Origin: Acetobacter garciniae | GTDB lineage: Bacteria; Pseudomonadota; Alphaproteobacteria; Acetobacterales; Acetobacteraceae | Length of the DNA stretch: 64,000 nt | Direction of reading: 5' to 3' | Assembly (NCBI RefSeq): GCF_017377735.1 | Contig: NZ_JAFVMH010000004.1 | Location: 1-64,000 of the forward strand | In this document: positions 7,447 through 16,564 of the stretch, piece by piece | Layout: each line of letters begins with the position of its first letter | Numbering within the stretch: position 1 is the stretch's first letter | Position numbers and translations under genes: made by a program | The notes under the pieces: model-generated | What the model saw: the letters and a program-made list of their open reading frames with translations, nothing else | The model's database searches: none | What the model was told of the DNA's origin: nothing

Positions 7447-7538
7447 GGGGCCTGGGGAGCGGCCACGCGCCGTTCCCCATTTGTGTACCTTGGGGGACTC
7501 GATGCCGCGCTGGCAGGGTGCCTTTAAGGGAGACACTC

Positions 7539-8066
7539 TTGACCGCCATTACAGACTGGTTGACCGTGGTTTTTACGGCCACTTCTGCCGCCACGCCTTT
7601 CTTGCTTTACCGGCTACGGGCAAGCGCTAATTTGCCCCTTATTGAAGCCGAGGCCGTGCGCGTGAGGAAGTACGAGACAAAGAATGCAGTGAAAGTAATA
7701 CTTAAATTTTCAAATAAAATAAATGAAACGCTTTCTGTAACAGATATTAGATGCAGAAAAATAAGCAAATTTCTAATTACTCCCGTGCTTTATAGAGAAG
7801 ATAAATCCGGACGTATTGAAGATACTCTTTCTTCCGATTGGTTTGTGAGTTTTGATTTCCCACATAAAATCAGCAAATCCGAACATATAAGTGGTCCTTT
7901 ACGGGGAGAGGCGCGGAGAATTGAATTTTATGTATCGCCAGTTTCGCCAATCTCAACGGGGATTAAAATATCTCTACGCATTTCCTCAAGCGCTCGAACG
8001 CTCAAGAGAAGGCGCTTGGTGATACCAATTAAAATCACAGATGAGGCGGCCAACGCTCCTGCCTGA
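7539..8066 (+). CDS. Unknown single-pass membrane protein
   Basis: 175 aa. TTG 7539 is chosen because AAGGGAG lies 6 nt upstream; GTG 7518 is an alternative. A hydrophobic segment (WLTVVFTATSAATPFLLY, about residues 6-23) is followed by an AT-rich, basic, beta-type domain. The base composition from about 7680 on differs sharply from the tail genes, which suggests separate acquisition. It is the last + strand gene of the island and converges on the tail operon. Not recognised; a membrane role in lysogenic conversion is only a guess. Confidence 0.5.
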   Translation: MTAITDWLTVVFTATSAATPFLLYRLRASANLPLIEAEAVRVRKYETKNAVKVILKFSNKINETLSVTDIRCRKISKFLITPVLYREDKSGRIEDTLSSDWFVSFDFPHKISKSEHISGPLRGEARRIEFYVSPVSPISTGIKISLRISSSARTLKRRRLVIPIKITDEAANAPA

Positions 8067-8124
8067 ACCGCAACTAGAACGCTGAGTGTTGTATTTGACA
8101 TAATACGCTTCCTTTCGCGCCACC

Positions 8125-8769
8125 CTACCCCTGCGGCCCTCCCGTAGACGCGCTCCCCGTCTGCACCCCGGAGTGGGTGTGGCTCTCCAAGCTGATGCTC
8201 CCTGCCTTCACGTCGCCTGTCGCGGTGACGGGGCCCTGCACGTTAACCGCGCAGTTGATATCGCACTCGGCCGCGTCGATTATGAACTTGCCCGCTGTGT
8301 GGACATGCACGTCTTCACCCACCCAGCCGATATACTCGGACGGCGCCGCGTTCAGCAGGCCACCGATATAGACCGCATCGGCGTAATCGTGCTGGCGGAA
8401 TGAGCCTGGTGCCGCAGCGGCGCGGTTGGCCTTGACATTGGAGATGTCCCGCCCACTGATGATAATATAGCCAATATCCCCCACAGCCGGGTCGCAGATG
8501 ATGGCCCGCGTGCCGCCCTGCAGGCGGATATAGGGCACGTTGTGGATGATGCCTCGCGGGGTCGTGCGCCCTGCCCCGTCCTGCTGGTGGACAAGGGGCT
8601 GCACATCAACAAAGCCGACCGGGTTCAGGCCGACGCCTTCCACGGACAGCACCTGAACCGGCAGGTTCGCCCCCATGGTTGAAATAACGCTCCTTATGGC
8701 GGCATTTAAGGCATTCAGGTTGCTGCCTGAATCCGTTGGGAGCTTCGTCCCGACTAATTTAGTTGGCAT
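8125..8769 (-). CDS. Baseplate spike protein, Gp138/gpV-like
   Basis: 214 aa. The N-terminal half resembles the Gp138-type OB-fold (VLSVEGVGLNPVGFVDVQPL, then GDIGYIIISGRDIS). The second half is repetitive beta sequence ending LESHTHSGVQTG, the histidine-rich tip that binds a metal ion in membrane-puncturing spikes. The trimeric spike sits under the baseplate hub and pierces the outer membrane. It overlaps the upstream hub gene by 11 nt. Its natural downstream partner, the gp25-like gene, is now 5 kb away across the inserted island. Confidence 0.8.
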   Translation of the reverse strand: MPTKLVGTKLPTDSGSNLNALNAAIRSVISTMGANLPVQVLSVEGVGLNPVGFVDVQPLVHQQDGAGRTTPRGIIHNVPYIRLQGGTRAIICDPAVGDIGYIIISGRDISNVKANRAAAAPGSFRQHDYADAVYIGGLLNAAPSEYIGWVGEDVHVHTAGKFIIDAAECDINCAVNVQGPVTATGDVKAGSISLESHTHSGVQTGSASTGGPQG

Positions 8770-9709
8770 AGGTCACCATTCCTGCAAATTCTGGCCGGGC
8801 CGCAGTCAGCGTTGTCACCCATGGGCCATCCGGCACTTCGGATTGCAGATCGTGCTGCAAGCGCTGCACCACCCAAAGGCCATTGGATGGCGGGTAGATC
8901 GTGCCCCCTGTGGCAGACCGCAACTGACCGTATTTGTTGACCCAGGCAGCCGGAGAATATGCGCTGTTGAGCTTGAGCGTGCTGCGGAACCCGATAGCTG
9001 GATTGAACAGCGTCTGCACATCAACCCCGTACTGGCTGTAGGCCGGGTATCCGATCATGCCGGTTGCGGCAGATACATCAATGGCCCCGCTTGCGTCCGC
9101 TGTAAAGTCGGATGGCCAGATGAACAGGGTGTTCATGCCGATCATGTAGACTGTGCGGGTTGCTGCGGCGCATAGGCCGATCTGCTCTGTCGCTGTGCCG
9201 TTATAGGTGACGCCGCCAGCAAGTATGGCCGTCACGCCATTGTTGTTGAAAGCCAGCCCCGCCTTTTTGGCTATGGTCTCCATGACTGTCGCAACTGTCA
9301 CTGCCCCCTTGAAGGATGTGGGGGCAATGGGCACGGCGGCCGGAATGGATGTAGACAGTGCGCGCACTTCAAACGCCACGTCTGGCGCTCCGGAGTAATC
9401 CACAAAGCCCTCGATAATGCCGCCGGAGAAAACGACCGGCCGCTCTGTCTGGGCTGCGCCAGCATAAACGCTGACCGTGTTCATGCTCTGCATGATAACA
9501 CCAGCCTGAACCGTGGACAGGCGGTTCATCAGATCCAGACCCATGCCCTCGATACGCAGATTGCACATGATGCCGCTTTCCTGTCCGGCACTGAGGATCT
9601 GGCAACTTACGCGGTGCCCCCGCAAGGTCTCCTGTGTTGCGCCGCCAAAACCATCCTGCGCGATGCCGAACACCACATCGATGCGCTTTTTTGTGAAGCT
9701 ACTCGACAT
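8759..9709 (-). CDS. Baseplate hub protein
   Basis: 316 aa from ATG 9709, overlapping the upstream gene by 11 nt. The opening MSSSFTKKRIDVVFGIAQDG and the segment LRIEGMGLDLMNRLSTVQAG, with a central part that repeats a two-domain fold, resemble gpD/gp27-type hub proteins from small contractile tails. Position between the plug-like gene and the spike gene supports a hub function. It would form the trimeric or hexameric ring that holds the spike. Confidence 0.65.
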   Translation of the reverse strand: MSSSFTKKRIDVVFGIAQDGFGGATQETLRGHRVSCQILSAGQESGIMCNLRIEGMGLDLMNRLSTVQAGVIMQSMNTVSVYAGAAQTERPVVFSGGIIEGFVDYSGAPDVAFEVRALSTSIPAAVPIAPTSFKGAVTVATVMETIAKKAGLAFNNNGVTAILAGGVTYNGTATEQIGLCAAATRTVYMIGMNTLFIWPSDFTADASGAIDVSAATGMIGYPAYSQYGVDVQTLFNPAIGFRSTLKLNSAYSPAAWVNKYGQLRSATGGTIYPPSNGLWVVQRLQHDLQSEVPDGPWVTTLTAARPEFAGMVTYAN

Positions 9710-10004
9710 TTTGTCCCTCGACATAAACAAGCACGAAACGACTGCCCAGCCCCGAGTAAACAGGGTCATCCGTGCCTTGCGTGTCCTGAAACGCCAGGTC
9801 TCCGGGCATTCCGAAATAGGCTTTCCGCACAATCCATGTCCGGTCCTGGCATATGACCCCGGCCATAATCAGCGTGCCGTCCAGCGTGATGTTCATGTAC
9901 AGGCCGGTGCTACGCTGCTGGATATCCAGTTGCACGGAATGCCCGGACAGCGGCACCTTGATTGCCTGATACGCCACGGCGTTAATCGGGATGATGGACG
10001 CCAT
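9699..10004 (-). CDS. Baseplate plug protein, Pam3 gp18-like
   Basis: 101 aa. Residues IPINAVAYQAIKVPLSGHSV at the start and DPVYSGLGSRFVLVYVE near the end match the short family named after the baseplate plug of cyanophage Pam3. The family closes the tail tube at the hub. Start and stop overlap both neighbours (10004 and 9699-9709), as expected of one coupled baseplate block. Confidence 0.7.
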   Translation of the reverse strand: MASIIPINAVAYQAIKVPLSGHSVQLDIQQRSTGLYMNITLDGTLIMAGVICQDRTWIVRKAYFGMPGDLAFQDTQGTDDPVYSGLGSRFVLVYVEGQNVE

Positions 10005-10741
10005 CAGAAATACCCCGCCGGAGTAACAGGGCTCAACTCACCGCTTTCGATCGCCTGCGATTGCACATTGCCACCGTTCTGCTGGGCCTGCCCCTGAGGT
10101 TGGGCTGTGTCCACGCTGGTGGTCAGGTTACTTGGCGTCAAACGCACCTCCTGCAACAGCACGTCCGCCCACAGCAGAGTCACGCCGCGCCGGGCTTCGC
10201 GCCGCAGGTGGTATCCCACCACGTTGACGTTGGCATATGTCGCCTCTGGCGTGGTCACATGGTAAAGGTTCAGATCGGCAACAACGCCATCTAGCGCCGC
10301 CAGAAAGCTTGTGCGGCCCTGCTGGCCGGAACTGGTGGCATTGCTGTCAAAAGCGGAAATCAGCGTATCGATAACGTCTGAATTGCCCAGGCTGGTCGAA
10401 CTGCCATCGCACAGCATTTCAACCATGTATTGGCCCGGAATGCGCACCTTGTTGTAGGACGCGAACGACCCGTTTTCGAGCGGGGCGTCAGATATCCGGT
10501 ACTGGCTCTGCACGTCCAGCGCGCGCACCCGACCCGAGGTCAGGACTGGGCTGTTGCTGGCGTCGAAAATCCCCCACTGCTGGGCTGCTTGCGACACGAG
10601 ATAATCGTCAAGCAGGGAGCCCAGGACGGTGGAAGCTGAGGCAGAAGCCCCGGCCCCGATAGACTGACCAAGTAGCGCGGGGACGCCCACGGCAACCGGA
10701 ATGTCCCAGACAGACGGGAGAGAAACAAGTGATAGCGGCAT
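10004..10741 (-). CDS. Tail/baseplate protein upstream of the plug
   Basis: 245 aa. Found directly after the tape-measure gene in phages of this layout. No motif that I can assign; the N-terminus is glycine/alanine/serine-rich (GAGASASASTVLGSLLDDYL), the centre is beta-rich with RIPGQYMVEMLCDG, and the last 40 residues are glutamine-rich and probably disordered. Position and coupling to the plug gene suggest a hub or tube-initiator role. Confidence 0.6.
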   Translation of the reverse strand: MPLSLVSLPSVWDIPVAVGVPALLGQSIGAGASASASTVLGSLLDDYLVSQAAQQWGIFDASNSPVLTSGRVRALDVQSQYRISDAPLENGSFASYNKVRIPGQYMVEMLCDGSSTSLGNSDVIDTLISAFDSNATSSGQQGRTSFLAALDGVVADLNLYHVTTPEATYANVNVVGYHLRREARRGVTLLWADVLLQEVRLTPSNLTTSVDTAQPQGQAQQNGGNVQSQAIESGELSPVTPAGYF

Positions 10742-11202
10742 AGCGCCAGACTCTCATGTTTGGGGATAGGGTACAAGTGAGAATGCGGATGGGAAGTATG
10801 CGCGCGCCGTTTAAAAGCAACCCGTCAATCTCTAAACGTAACCAACAAATACAAAGCTGTCGCAACGACGCGACATGCTACGCAAGTCAAGAATCTTTTG
10901 TGTAAATAATTAGAAGATTCGCCTAGGTACCGTTTCCGCGTACTGCTATTAGGGAATCAGACAAACGAAAGGGGCGGCCCGGCAAGGCCACCCCCTTCAA
11001 TTCCGTAGCGACTGAACCGCCCCGGAAATGTTGCTACCATAATAGCTATGGCTCCATGCCATCGCAAGGCAATATGCGTCAAGGCGGTTTGTGTTTAAAG
11101 AATTTTTACAGCCATATCCGAAAAATACGTCGATTATCCGCCAGAAATGACGGTGATATCTTTCCGAATTGGATGGGCAAAACGCATTATGGTGGAGAAG
11201 CT
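10742..11202. other. 461-nt gap with no clear gene; weak terminator-like dyad
   Basis: No convincing coding frame. An imperfect GC-rich dyad at 10969-10997 (AAGGGG-GGCC paired with GGCC-CCCCTT) is followed on the - strand by TTTCGTTT and could slow or end leftward transcription after the tape-measure gene. The promoter of the + strand gene at 11203 must also lie here. Confidence 0.4.
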
Positions 11203-11454
11203 ATGAATACATTTATTTATAACACACAAACTGGGAAAACATCAGCAAAGATCAACGTCCAGGTCACTGCCGATTATGAGTGCGAATGCGGCAATAAATT
11301 GGAAATTTCTCTTGAATGGCCAGAAGATCTTATCGTGAGAGGGCAAATCACAGTAAACAACGCCAGATGTCCTATGTGTCACTCTCCCGTGGTTCTGCCT
11401 CGTGCAGAATATTATTCTGAGGGCCACAGGCTTTTTTCTCGCGCCATAGAGTAA
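11203..11454 (+). CDS. Small zinc-ribbon-like protein on the opposite strand
   Basis: 83 aa; ATG 11203 follows GGAGAAG. Two cysteine pairs (CECG near 27-30 and CPMC near 56-59) look like a zinc ribbon, separated by beta-type sequence. It points against the late operon and lies just downstream of the tape-measure gene, so it is an independent accessory gene, probably expressed in the lysogen. Function unknown. Confidence 0.65.
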   Translation: MNTFIYNTQTGKTSAKINVQVTADYECECGNKLEISLEWPEDLIVRGQITVNNARCPMCHSPVVLPRAEYYSEGHRLFSRAIE

Positions 11455-11536
11455 CGCGGCCTTCTACGACTGCATCGCCATCAATTAAAACGTTACCATT
11501 GTCATAAGTAACGGCACAACAATGCATAATTTGCAT
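11372..11536 (-). CDS. Small hypothetical protein
   Basis: 54 aa from ATG 11536, preceded by GGAGGG at 7 nt. The 3' end overlaps the convergent gene at 11203-11454 by 83 nt, which lowers confidence in one of the two. The protein (MQIMHCCAVTYDNGNVLIDG at the N-terminus) has no recognised domain. It lies in the late-gene direction after the tape-measure gene. Confidence 0.35.
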   Translation of the reverse strand: MQIMHCCAVTYDNGNVLIDGDAVVEGRVTLWREKKACGPQNNILHEAEPRESDT

Positions 11537-11609
11537 AATATCGCCCTCCATTCGCTCCCCTTTTGTGCCCATTTAACGCACGCTGCACAAGCGGTTTTTA
11601 CGCACACCC

Positions 11610-13646
11610 TCACGCCAGCCCTCGGGCGACCTGCCACGCCATTACCCTGGGATCGTTGAAAGCGCTCTTAACCGCCTGACGAACGACATGCGGATCGCCA
11701 CCCGGCGCATGCACAGTGATGTTGGTGGTGTTGTTTGTAGTGTTGGTAGTTGCGTTGTTGACGGGGGCAGAAGCCTGCGCCTGATCTACAGATCGCTGCA
11801 TGTCTTCCATGTATTTGCCAAGGCTATCGTTCTGCGCGGGCACCTGTTTGGTGGCGGGAGCGCTTAGAATAGCCTGTGCGATTGTTTGGGGGGCCGTGGC
11901 CGACGACTGAGACGCCGCAGCATCTGCTCCGATTGTTCCCGCCGGGGCATTCTGGGTATTGAGATAGTCCGCCAGTTCTCCGCGCGCCCACGCTTCGGTT
12001 GCTTGCCCTGCCGGACGAATGCCATACATCGAAAGAACGGCTGCGGCTGTTTTCGCATCATTTGCATTACGAAAATAATTCCCCGCCGTCTTCTCCGTAT
12101 TGTTCAATTCCCAATTTAAAAAACCGATCTGCTCCTTCATGGCCTGGTCACGGTCCGTCACGGATTCCATGGAATGGCCGTAGACCTTGCGATAATTTTC
12201 CCGACGATCGGAGTGCCATTGGAATAGCCCGTATGCATCCTCACCATTTTTCGGCTTGGCGAATGGATCAAGTTTGCTTTCCCGTATCGCGTTGGCCATC
12301 GCCGCCATGGCATGTGTCTGATCCATGCCGCTCGCCTTGAACATGTCGGCAGCCTTAGCCCGCGCTTCGGGGCTTGTGTCGCTGTCAGAAGACGCAATGG
12401 CCTGCTGCCCATATGACCGGCCAAGGCCAGCCTTGGAAAGAAAATTGTCGAGCGCCCCAAACCCCGGAATATGCTCATCAACAAACGTCTCGAACCGATC
12501 CCCGATCCCTGATTTTTTGTAGGCTTCGAGTGCGGCAAGAACGATGCCCACTTTCCCGAAAGCCGCCGCAAGAGCCAGGGCATTTTTAATGGCATTCAAG
12601 GCCGTCTTTCCTGCCCACAGAGTAAGAAAAACCTCCGCTATCTTCGCCCAGCCGCCAAAATTATTTGCCGTGTAATCGACCGCGCTCCCGATCTTCTCGA
12701 TATCGGAGCCAATACGCTTCCAATCCAGCGAGCGCAGCCAAGTGATAGCATCCGAAATATCGCGGCCGACCTGCTTCCAGTCCATTTTTTTGAGGGATGC
12801 GGAGAGATTATCAACACCGGTCTTAATGCCCGCCAGCCAGCTTTCTCTGTTTTGATCAACGAAATTGTTGATCATCGTGAAAAGCTCATGCACCTCCGGG
12901 GAAAGGTCAGTCATGATAGACCGTCCGAACGCCTCGGATTTGGCTGTCAGAAGCGTCCAGTCCTCAAGAAGTTGGGCAGATGCTTTGACGTCTTCCGGGT
13001 TGGGAGCATACTGCTGAAGCGCCTTGTGAACCTGCTTTAATTTGTCTGGCCCCTGCTCCAACATATTGATGAAGCCCTGAGAAGCAAAGCTCCCAGCCAA
13101 CGCCGAAAATAACTGCGGCCCAAGGATTTGGGATGCGCGCGCCATAGCCGGGATCAGCTTGTTCATGTTCTCCAACTGCCCGTTGGCACCCACTAACTGC
13201 ACACCCATCTGCCCGAACACGCGCCCGAGGTTCTGCCGCCCCTCCACCGTCTGGAACTGCGACACCAGCGACTGCATAGACCCGGACACATCGTCCGCCG
13301 TGCCGCCGAAGGACTGTGCGACCTTTTGCCACGCCCCCAGGGACTGCACGGATACGCCCAGATTGCGCGACATATTGCCGAGGGCGACGTTGCTGGTTGT
13401 GGTATCGGCAATGAACGCCTTGAGCGTCTTACCCGCCGTCAGCACAGCCATGAAGGCCAGGGCCTCACGCCGCAGCTTGGTGAATGCCTCGGTGGCATTG
13501 TCCACGCCCCGGCTCACTCCGTCGCCCATCTTCTGGGCACCCTGCGTTACCTTGCCGAAAGCGTTGTTCGCCTGCTTCTGCCCCTGCTGAACCCCCTTGG
13601 GATCAAGGCCGAGGGTCACGATCAGGGCGTCGATTACTGTGGCCAT
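11610..13646 (-). CDS. Tape-measure protein with a tail-lysozyme domain
   Basis: 678 aa, the longest phage gene here. The N-terminal 60 residues are the coiled start seen in tape-measure proteins, then come long helical stretches (about 60-400) with hydrophobic helices near 345-375. Residues about 425-570 form a phage tail-type lysozyme domain (MAAMANAIRESKLDPFAKPK with the likely catalytic Glu, then DAYGLFQWHSDRR). A Q/N/T-rich linker and a conserved C-terminal helix end it. It sets tail length and probably opens peptidoglycan during DNA entry. 678 aa suggests a tail of roughly 100 nm by the usual rule of about 0.15 nm per residue. Confidence 0.9.
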   Translation of the reverse strand: MATVIDALIVTLGLDPKGVQQGQKQANNAFGKVTQGAQKMGDGVSRGVDNATEAFTKLRREALAFMAVLTAGKTLKAFIADTTTSNVALGNMSRNLGVSVQSLGAWQKVAQSFGGTADDVSGSMQSLVSQFQTVEGRQNLGRVFGQMGVQLVGANGQLENMNKLIPAMARASQILGPQLFSALAGSFASQGFINMLEQGPDKLKQVHKALQQYAPNPEDVKASAQLLEDWTLLTAKSEAFGRSIMTDLSPEVHELFTMINNFVDQNRESWLAGIKTGVDNLSASLKKMDWKQVGRDISDAITWLRSLDWKRIGSDIEKIGSAVDYTANNFGGWAKIAEVFLTLWAGKTALNAIKNALALAAAFGKVGIVLAALEAYKKSGIGDRFETFVDEHIPGFGALDNFLSKAGLGRSYGQQAIASSDSDTSPEARAKAADMFKASGMDQTHAMAAMANAIRESKLDPFAKPKNGEDAYGLFQWHSDRRENYRKVYGHSMESVTDRDQAMKEQIGFLNWELNNTEKTAGNYFRNANDAKTAAAVLSMYGIRPAGQATEAWARGELADYLNTQNAPAGTIGADAAASQSSATAPQTIAQAILSAPATKQVPAQNDSLGKYMEDMQRSVDQAQASAPVNNATTNTTNNTTNITVHAPGGDPHVVRQAVKSAFNDPRVMAWQVARGLA

Positions 13647-13721
13647 GCAGGGGTCTTTCGGAAAGTGTGATTTCGCCGGACTCCGGCGCGGCTGTCAGGG
13701 TGGGGCTGAAGGAGATGATGC

Positions 13722-13910
13722 ATGCAGACAGAATGCCCAAAGTGCGGAGCCACGATCAGAATACACCCGTCTGGAGTAAAGTTTGGCGTGGCAACGGATG
13801 ACTTGCCAAAATGCCCGCATTACGAACCCGGGCGCATGCTCACCTGCCAGGAGGCCGCAACAGCGGCAACCTATTTCATCCAGAAGGTCAGGAGCGGCAA
13901 TTCCGGGTGA
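13722..13910 (+). CDS. Small zinc-ribbon protein on the opposite strand
   Basis: 62 aa; ATG 13722 follows GAAGGAG. The N-terminus MQTECPKCGATIRIHPSGVK has a CxxC pair and further cysteines follow (CPHY, LTCQ). It lies between the tape-measure gene and the gene before it, on the other strand, and overlaps the convergent gene at 13871-14134 by 40 nt. Likely a second small accessory gene like the one at 11203. Function unknown. Confidence 0.55.
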   Translation: MQTECPKCGATIRIHPSGVKFGVATDDLPKCPHYEPGRMLTCQEAATAATYFIQKVRSGNSG

Positions 13911-14134
13911 TCGGCAAGGCAGGCATCCAGTTCTGCCTGAGTATGGAACCGCCACCCCACAATCTGAAAGTTCGCCCGTTCATCAAGCTGGTAACAGATG
14001 GTGGAATCGGGCGCCACATATTGCTCGGCCCACTTGGGCATGCGGAGATGGTCGGGTGCTACCGTATCAAACGGGTGAAACGGAAAGTCACGCGCCCAAC
14101 TCCCCATGATATTGCGCTCTAGATCTTCGCTCAT
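13871..14134 (-). CDS. Small phage protein between tail chaperone and tape measure
   Basis: 87 aa. ATG 14134 lies 3 nt after the stop of the frameshifted chaperone frame (14138). The sequence is rich in aromatic residues (WARDFPFHPFDTVAPDH, IVGWRFHTQAELDACL). No family recognised. Its tight spacing suggests translation linked to the frameshifted product. Confidence 0.6.
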   Translation of the reverse strand: MSEDLERNIMGSWARDFPFHPFDTVAPDHLRMPKWAEQYVAPDSTICYQLDERANFQIVGWRFHTQAELDACLADHPELPLLTFWMK

Positions 14135-14137
14135 GCT

Positions 14138-14733
14138 TCACCCATTGAACTGCTTGATCATCGCCATTTCCAGCAGGTCTTCGAAGTCCTCGCTGTCATA
14201 GGCCGTCTGGAGGTCGTGCAGGGTCGCCAACCCCTGCGTGATGACTAGGGCGTGGCGTTCGCTGACGTTTGCGTATCGGGCGACAGGCCGGTGCTTTCCG
14301 CCCCCAGCATCAGGGACAGAAGGGAGAACAACTGGCTGACGCCCTTGAAAAAATCCACGTGCAGGGCAAAGGCTTCCTTTTGCAACCAGCCCACGGTGGG
14401 AATTTCCTCGATATCGCTGTCATGCAGGGCACGCCGCAGGGCCGGGTTGGCGGGATCGGGCTGCACGCTGATACAGCGCATCAGCTCATCGATCAGCGCA
14501 TCCATGCGGGCCGGGTCCATCACGCCGAAGATGTTGAGCCCGGCCGCTGCAACGCCCGCCAGCCCGGCCCCCGCCATCACGCCGGGGATATCGGCCCCCG
14601 ATGCAATGGCCGCCTGGAGGCAATGCCGCCCCCATTTGTCGGCCTCGATGGCGGACATGCGCGTAATGACGAACCGCTTGCCCTTGTCGGCCCCATCCTG
14701 CGGGACCGTGACTGTTACTTCCTTGATCGCCAT
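14138..14733 (-). CDS. Tail assembly chaperone, -1 frameshift product (G-T type)
   Basis: A classical slippery heptamer T-TTT-TTC sits at 14353-14347, in frame with codons 128-129 of the upstream gene. After a -1 slip the frame stays open for 69 more codons and ends at TGA 14140-14138, giving about 198 aa. The extension ends with an acidic helical part (YDSEDFEDLLEMAMIKQF) like the T part of G-T chaperones. Phages with long tails make a minority of this form to load the tape-measure protein, and this is the expected gene position. Slippage efficiency cannot be judged from sequence. Confidence 0.8.
14245..14733 (-). CDS. Tail assembly chaperone, unshifted product
   Basis: 162 aa. Starts MAIKEVTVTVPQDGADKGKR, resembling the chaperone families that bind the tape-measure protein during tail assembly; VITRMSAIEADKWGRH and WLQKEAFALHVDFF are further conserved-looking stretches. 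The ATG abuts the tail-tube stop (14733). Codons 128-129 hold the frameshift site, so this shorter protein is made when no slip occurs and is expected in excess. Confidence 0.8.
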   Translation of the reverse strand: MAIKEVTVTVPQDGADKGKRFVITRMSAIEADKWGRHCLQAAIASGADIPGVMAGAGLAGVAAAGLNIFGVMDPARMDALIDELMRCISVQPDPANPALRRALHDSDIEEIPTVGWLQKEAFALHVDFFKGVSQLFSLLSLMLGAESTGLSPDTQTSANATP

Positions 14734-15167
14734 CAGATACCTGCCGGGTAAGTCGCCTGCCAGCGGACGGAGAAAGTTCGGGCCTCAAGCACGCGGGCCG
14801 CACTCGGGGTCGGGGCCATAGCGCGCAGCAGGCCGTTGACCATGGTGTATTTGCGCCCGGTGGCTTTGAGCGTGATTTCAGCCCCCAAACGGTAGAGTGT
14901 GCGCGCCGTCTGCTGCGCGGCCATGATGGCCTCGAACACCACCACGCTGTCACTGCTGGCGGCAAGGGAAATGGTCTGATCCACCGGGTTCGGCACCCAG
15001 CCTGCGTTCAGGTAGCCGTCGATCGACATTTCCGTCTCGGCCATTTCAAGCTCGGACGTTTCCCATGCCCGGTCGGCCGCGAAGTTCTGGAGCGTGACCG
15101 GAGCATTATACAGACCGGGCACTGTAATAGTGAAAATGGCGTTGGCCGCCGTGATATCGAGCGCCAT
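14733..15167 (-). CDS. Tail tube protein
   Basis: 144 aa. One gene after the sheath and one before the chaperone, the standard place for the tube subunit. MALDITAANAIFTITVPGLY at the start and the C-terminal ARTFSVRWQATYPAGI fit the beta-barrel tube proteins of contractile tails. It stacks in hexameric rings inside the sheath and carries DNA during injection. Confidence 0.75.
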   Translation of the reverse strand: MALDITAANAIFTITVPGLYNAPVTLQNFAADRAWETSELEMAETEMSIDGYLNAGWVPNPVDQTISLAASSDSVVVFEAIMAAQQTARTLYRLGAEITLKATGRKYTMVNGLLRAMAPTPSAARVLEARTFSVRWQATYPAGI

Positions 15168-15169
15168 GG

Positions 15170-16561
15170 TTACTGCACCTCAATGCTGTTCAGTTCGATG
15201 GACTGCACGCTCTGCCCATCGGCGTACCAAAGGCGCGCGGGCGGGGTGGTGCGGGACACCCGGTAGGACGCCGCAGCGGTCGAGACATTGGGCTGGAAAT
15301 ACCAGCCACGCGTGCCGACCGTATCCGCCGCCGTGGTTACGCTGGACGCATTGTTGATCTGCTGCTTCTGTTCCGTGGTCAGGGCCACGCCGGGCTGGAT
15401 CGCGCCAAAGGCCAGCGCCTGCGTAATGGTGTCCTGCACGGCGGCAGAGACCAGCGTATCGCCCTCGGTGTTGTAAGGAATCTGCCCGGTGTTCAGCAGC
15501 AGGTTGATAAGATCGTCCGCCAGGTTGGCATTCAGCCAGATCTGGTTGATGTAGCTGTCTGCCCACAGGAACTTGCCCGACACGCTGCCCGGCCGCATGA
15601 ACTGGAAGGAACTGCCCCCGTTGGCATACGCGCCATAGAAGTTGTAGCCATTGGCCAGCAGGATCGCCGCCACGCTCCCGCTTGAGACAGGCGGCGTAAT
15701 CAGCCCTGTAGCGTCCTGGATCATGGCCAGCGTCTGGCGCCCGGCCGTGGTATCGAACGAAAGCGAAGCCATCCAGCCCAGACACAGAGCCGCAGTCAGC
15801 GCGTCATTGTAAACCGCCGTGACGCCACTAAGGCTCTGATTGGTCAGCCACACGCCAAAGGCTGTGGTGCTGTTCTGCGTCGTGGCCTGCGTGTCCGTAT
15901 CCCAGATCACGCCCCAGACTTTGTTGCTCTGCGCGCCCACCCACTGCGCCAGCGCCTGCTTGTCGGCAAGGGACGGTTCGTAGGCCGGAGCAAAGCCATT
16001 CCACGCGCCACTGGCCGCCAGAAGCGTGTCCATCTGCCCGCCAATGTCTGCCCCGGCCGCAGGCATGATCGTAACCGTGGGGGCAGTCGTATAGCCCGTG
16101 CCGCCTTCCGTGATGGTGATGCCCGTCACCGCGCCACCGGAGACCGTCGCGGTTGCCGTCGCCCCCGTGCCGCCCCCGCCCGAGAGCGTGACGGTCGGAG
16201 CGGTCGCATAGCCCGTGCCGCCCGCGCTCACCGTAATGGCCGAGACCTCACCGTCAGCAATCGCGGCCGTGGCCTCAGCGCCCGACGCGGACGCACCCAT
16301 GCCGCCGAAATACAGGGTGGCTGGCGTCATGATCGCGTTGCTGTAGCCCGCGAAATAGACCGATGCCATCTGGTATTCGACAGACGTGTCGCCAAACGCG
16401 GTGCCAACATCGGCGGACGCCGTGAAGGCCTTTACCGTCCCGGCCGGAACCGCCGTGGCGTTCTGGGTCAGGATCAGGCCGGTCAGGTTATTGAGACCCC
16501 CGGCAGCGGCAAGAACGCCGGGCGTGACCTGAACGATTGTGGAAATGGGAATGCCTGTCAC
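15170..16561 (-). CDS. Tail sheath protein, DUF3383 type, with an inserted repeat module
   Basis: 463 aa. The protein follows the DUF3383 sheath family: [19 protein letters not shown] at the N-terminus, [20 protein letters not shown] in the middle, and a C-terminal [19 protein letters not shown]. It polymerises around the tube and contracts on infection. Residues about 97-167 hold two copies of a GGTGYx[18 protein letters not shown] unit, which also occurs in the cement protein at 19935-20681. The module probably projects from the sheath surface. Confidence 0.85.
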   Translation of the reverse strand: MTGIPISTIVQVTPGVLAAAGGLNNLTGLILTQNATAVPAGTVKAFTASADVGTAFGDTSVEYQMASVYFAGYSNAIMTPATLYFGGMGASASGAEATAAIADGEVSAITVSAGGTGYATAPTVTLSGGGGTGATATATVSGGAVTGITITEGGTGYTTAPTVTIMPAAGADIGGQMDTLLAASGAWNGFAPAYEPSLADKQALAQWVGAQSNKVWGVIWDTDTQATTQNSTTAFGVWLTNQSLSGVTAVYNDALTAALCLGWMASLSFDTTAGRQTLAMIQDATGLITPPVSSGSVAAILLANGYNFYGAYANGGSSFQFMRPGSVSGKFLWADSYINQIWLNANLADDLINLLLNTGQIPYNTEGDTLVSAAVQDTITQALAFGAIQPGVALTTEQKQQINNASSVTTAADTVGTRGWYFQPNVSTAAASYRVSRTTPPARLWYADGQSVQSIELNSIEVQ

Positions 16562-16564
16562 GGC

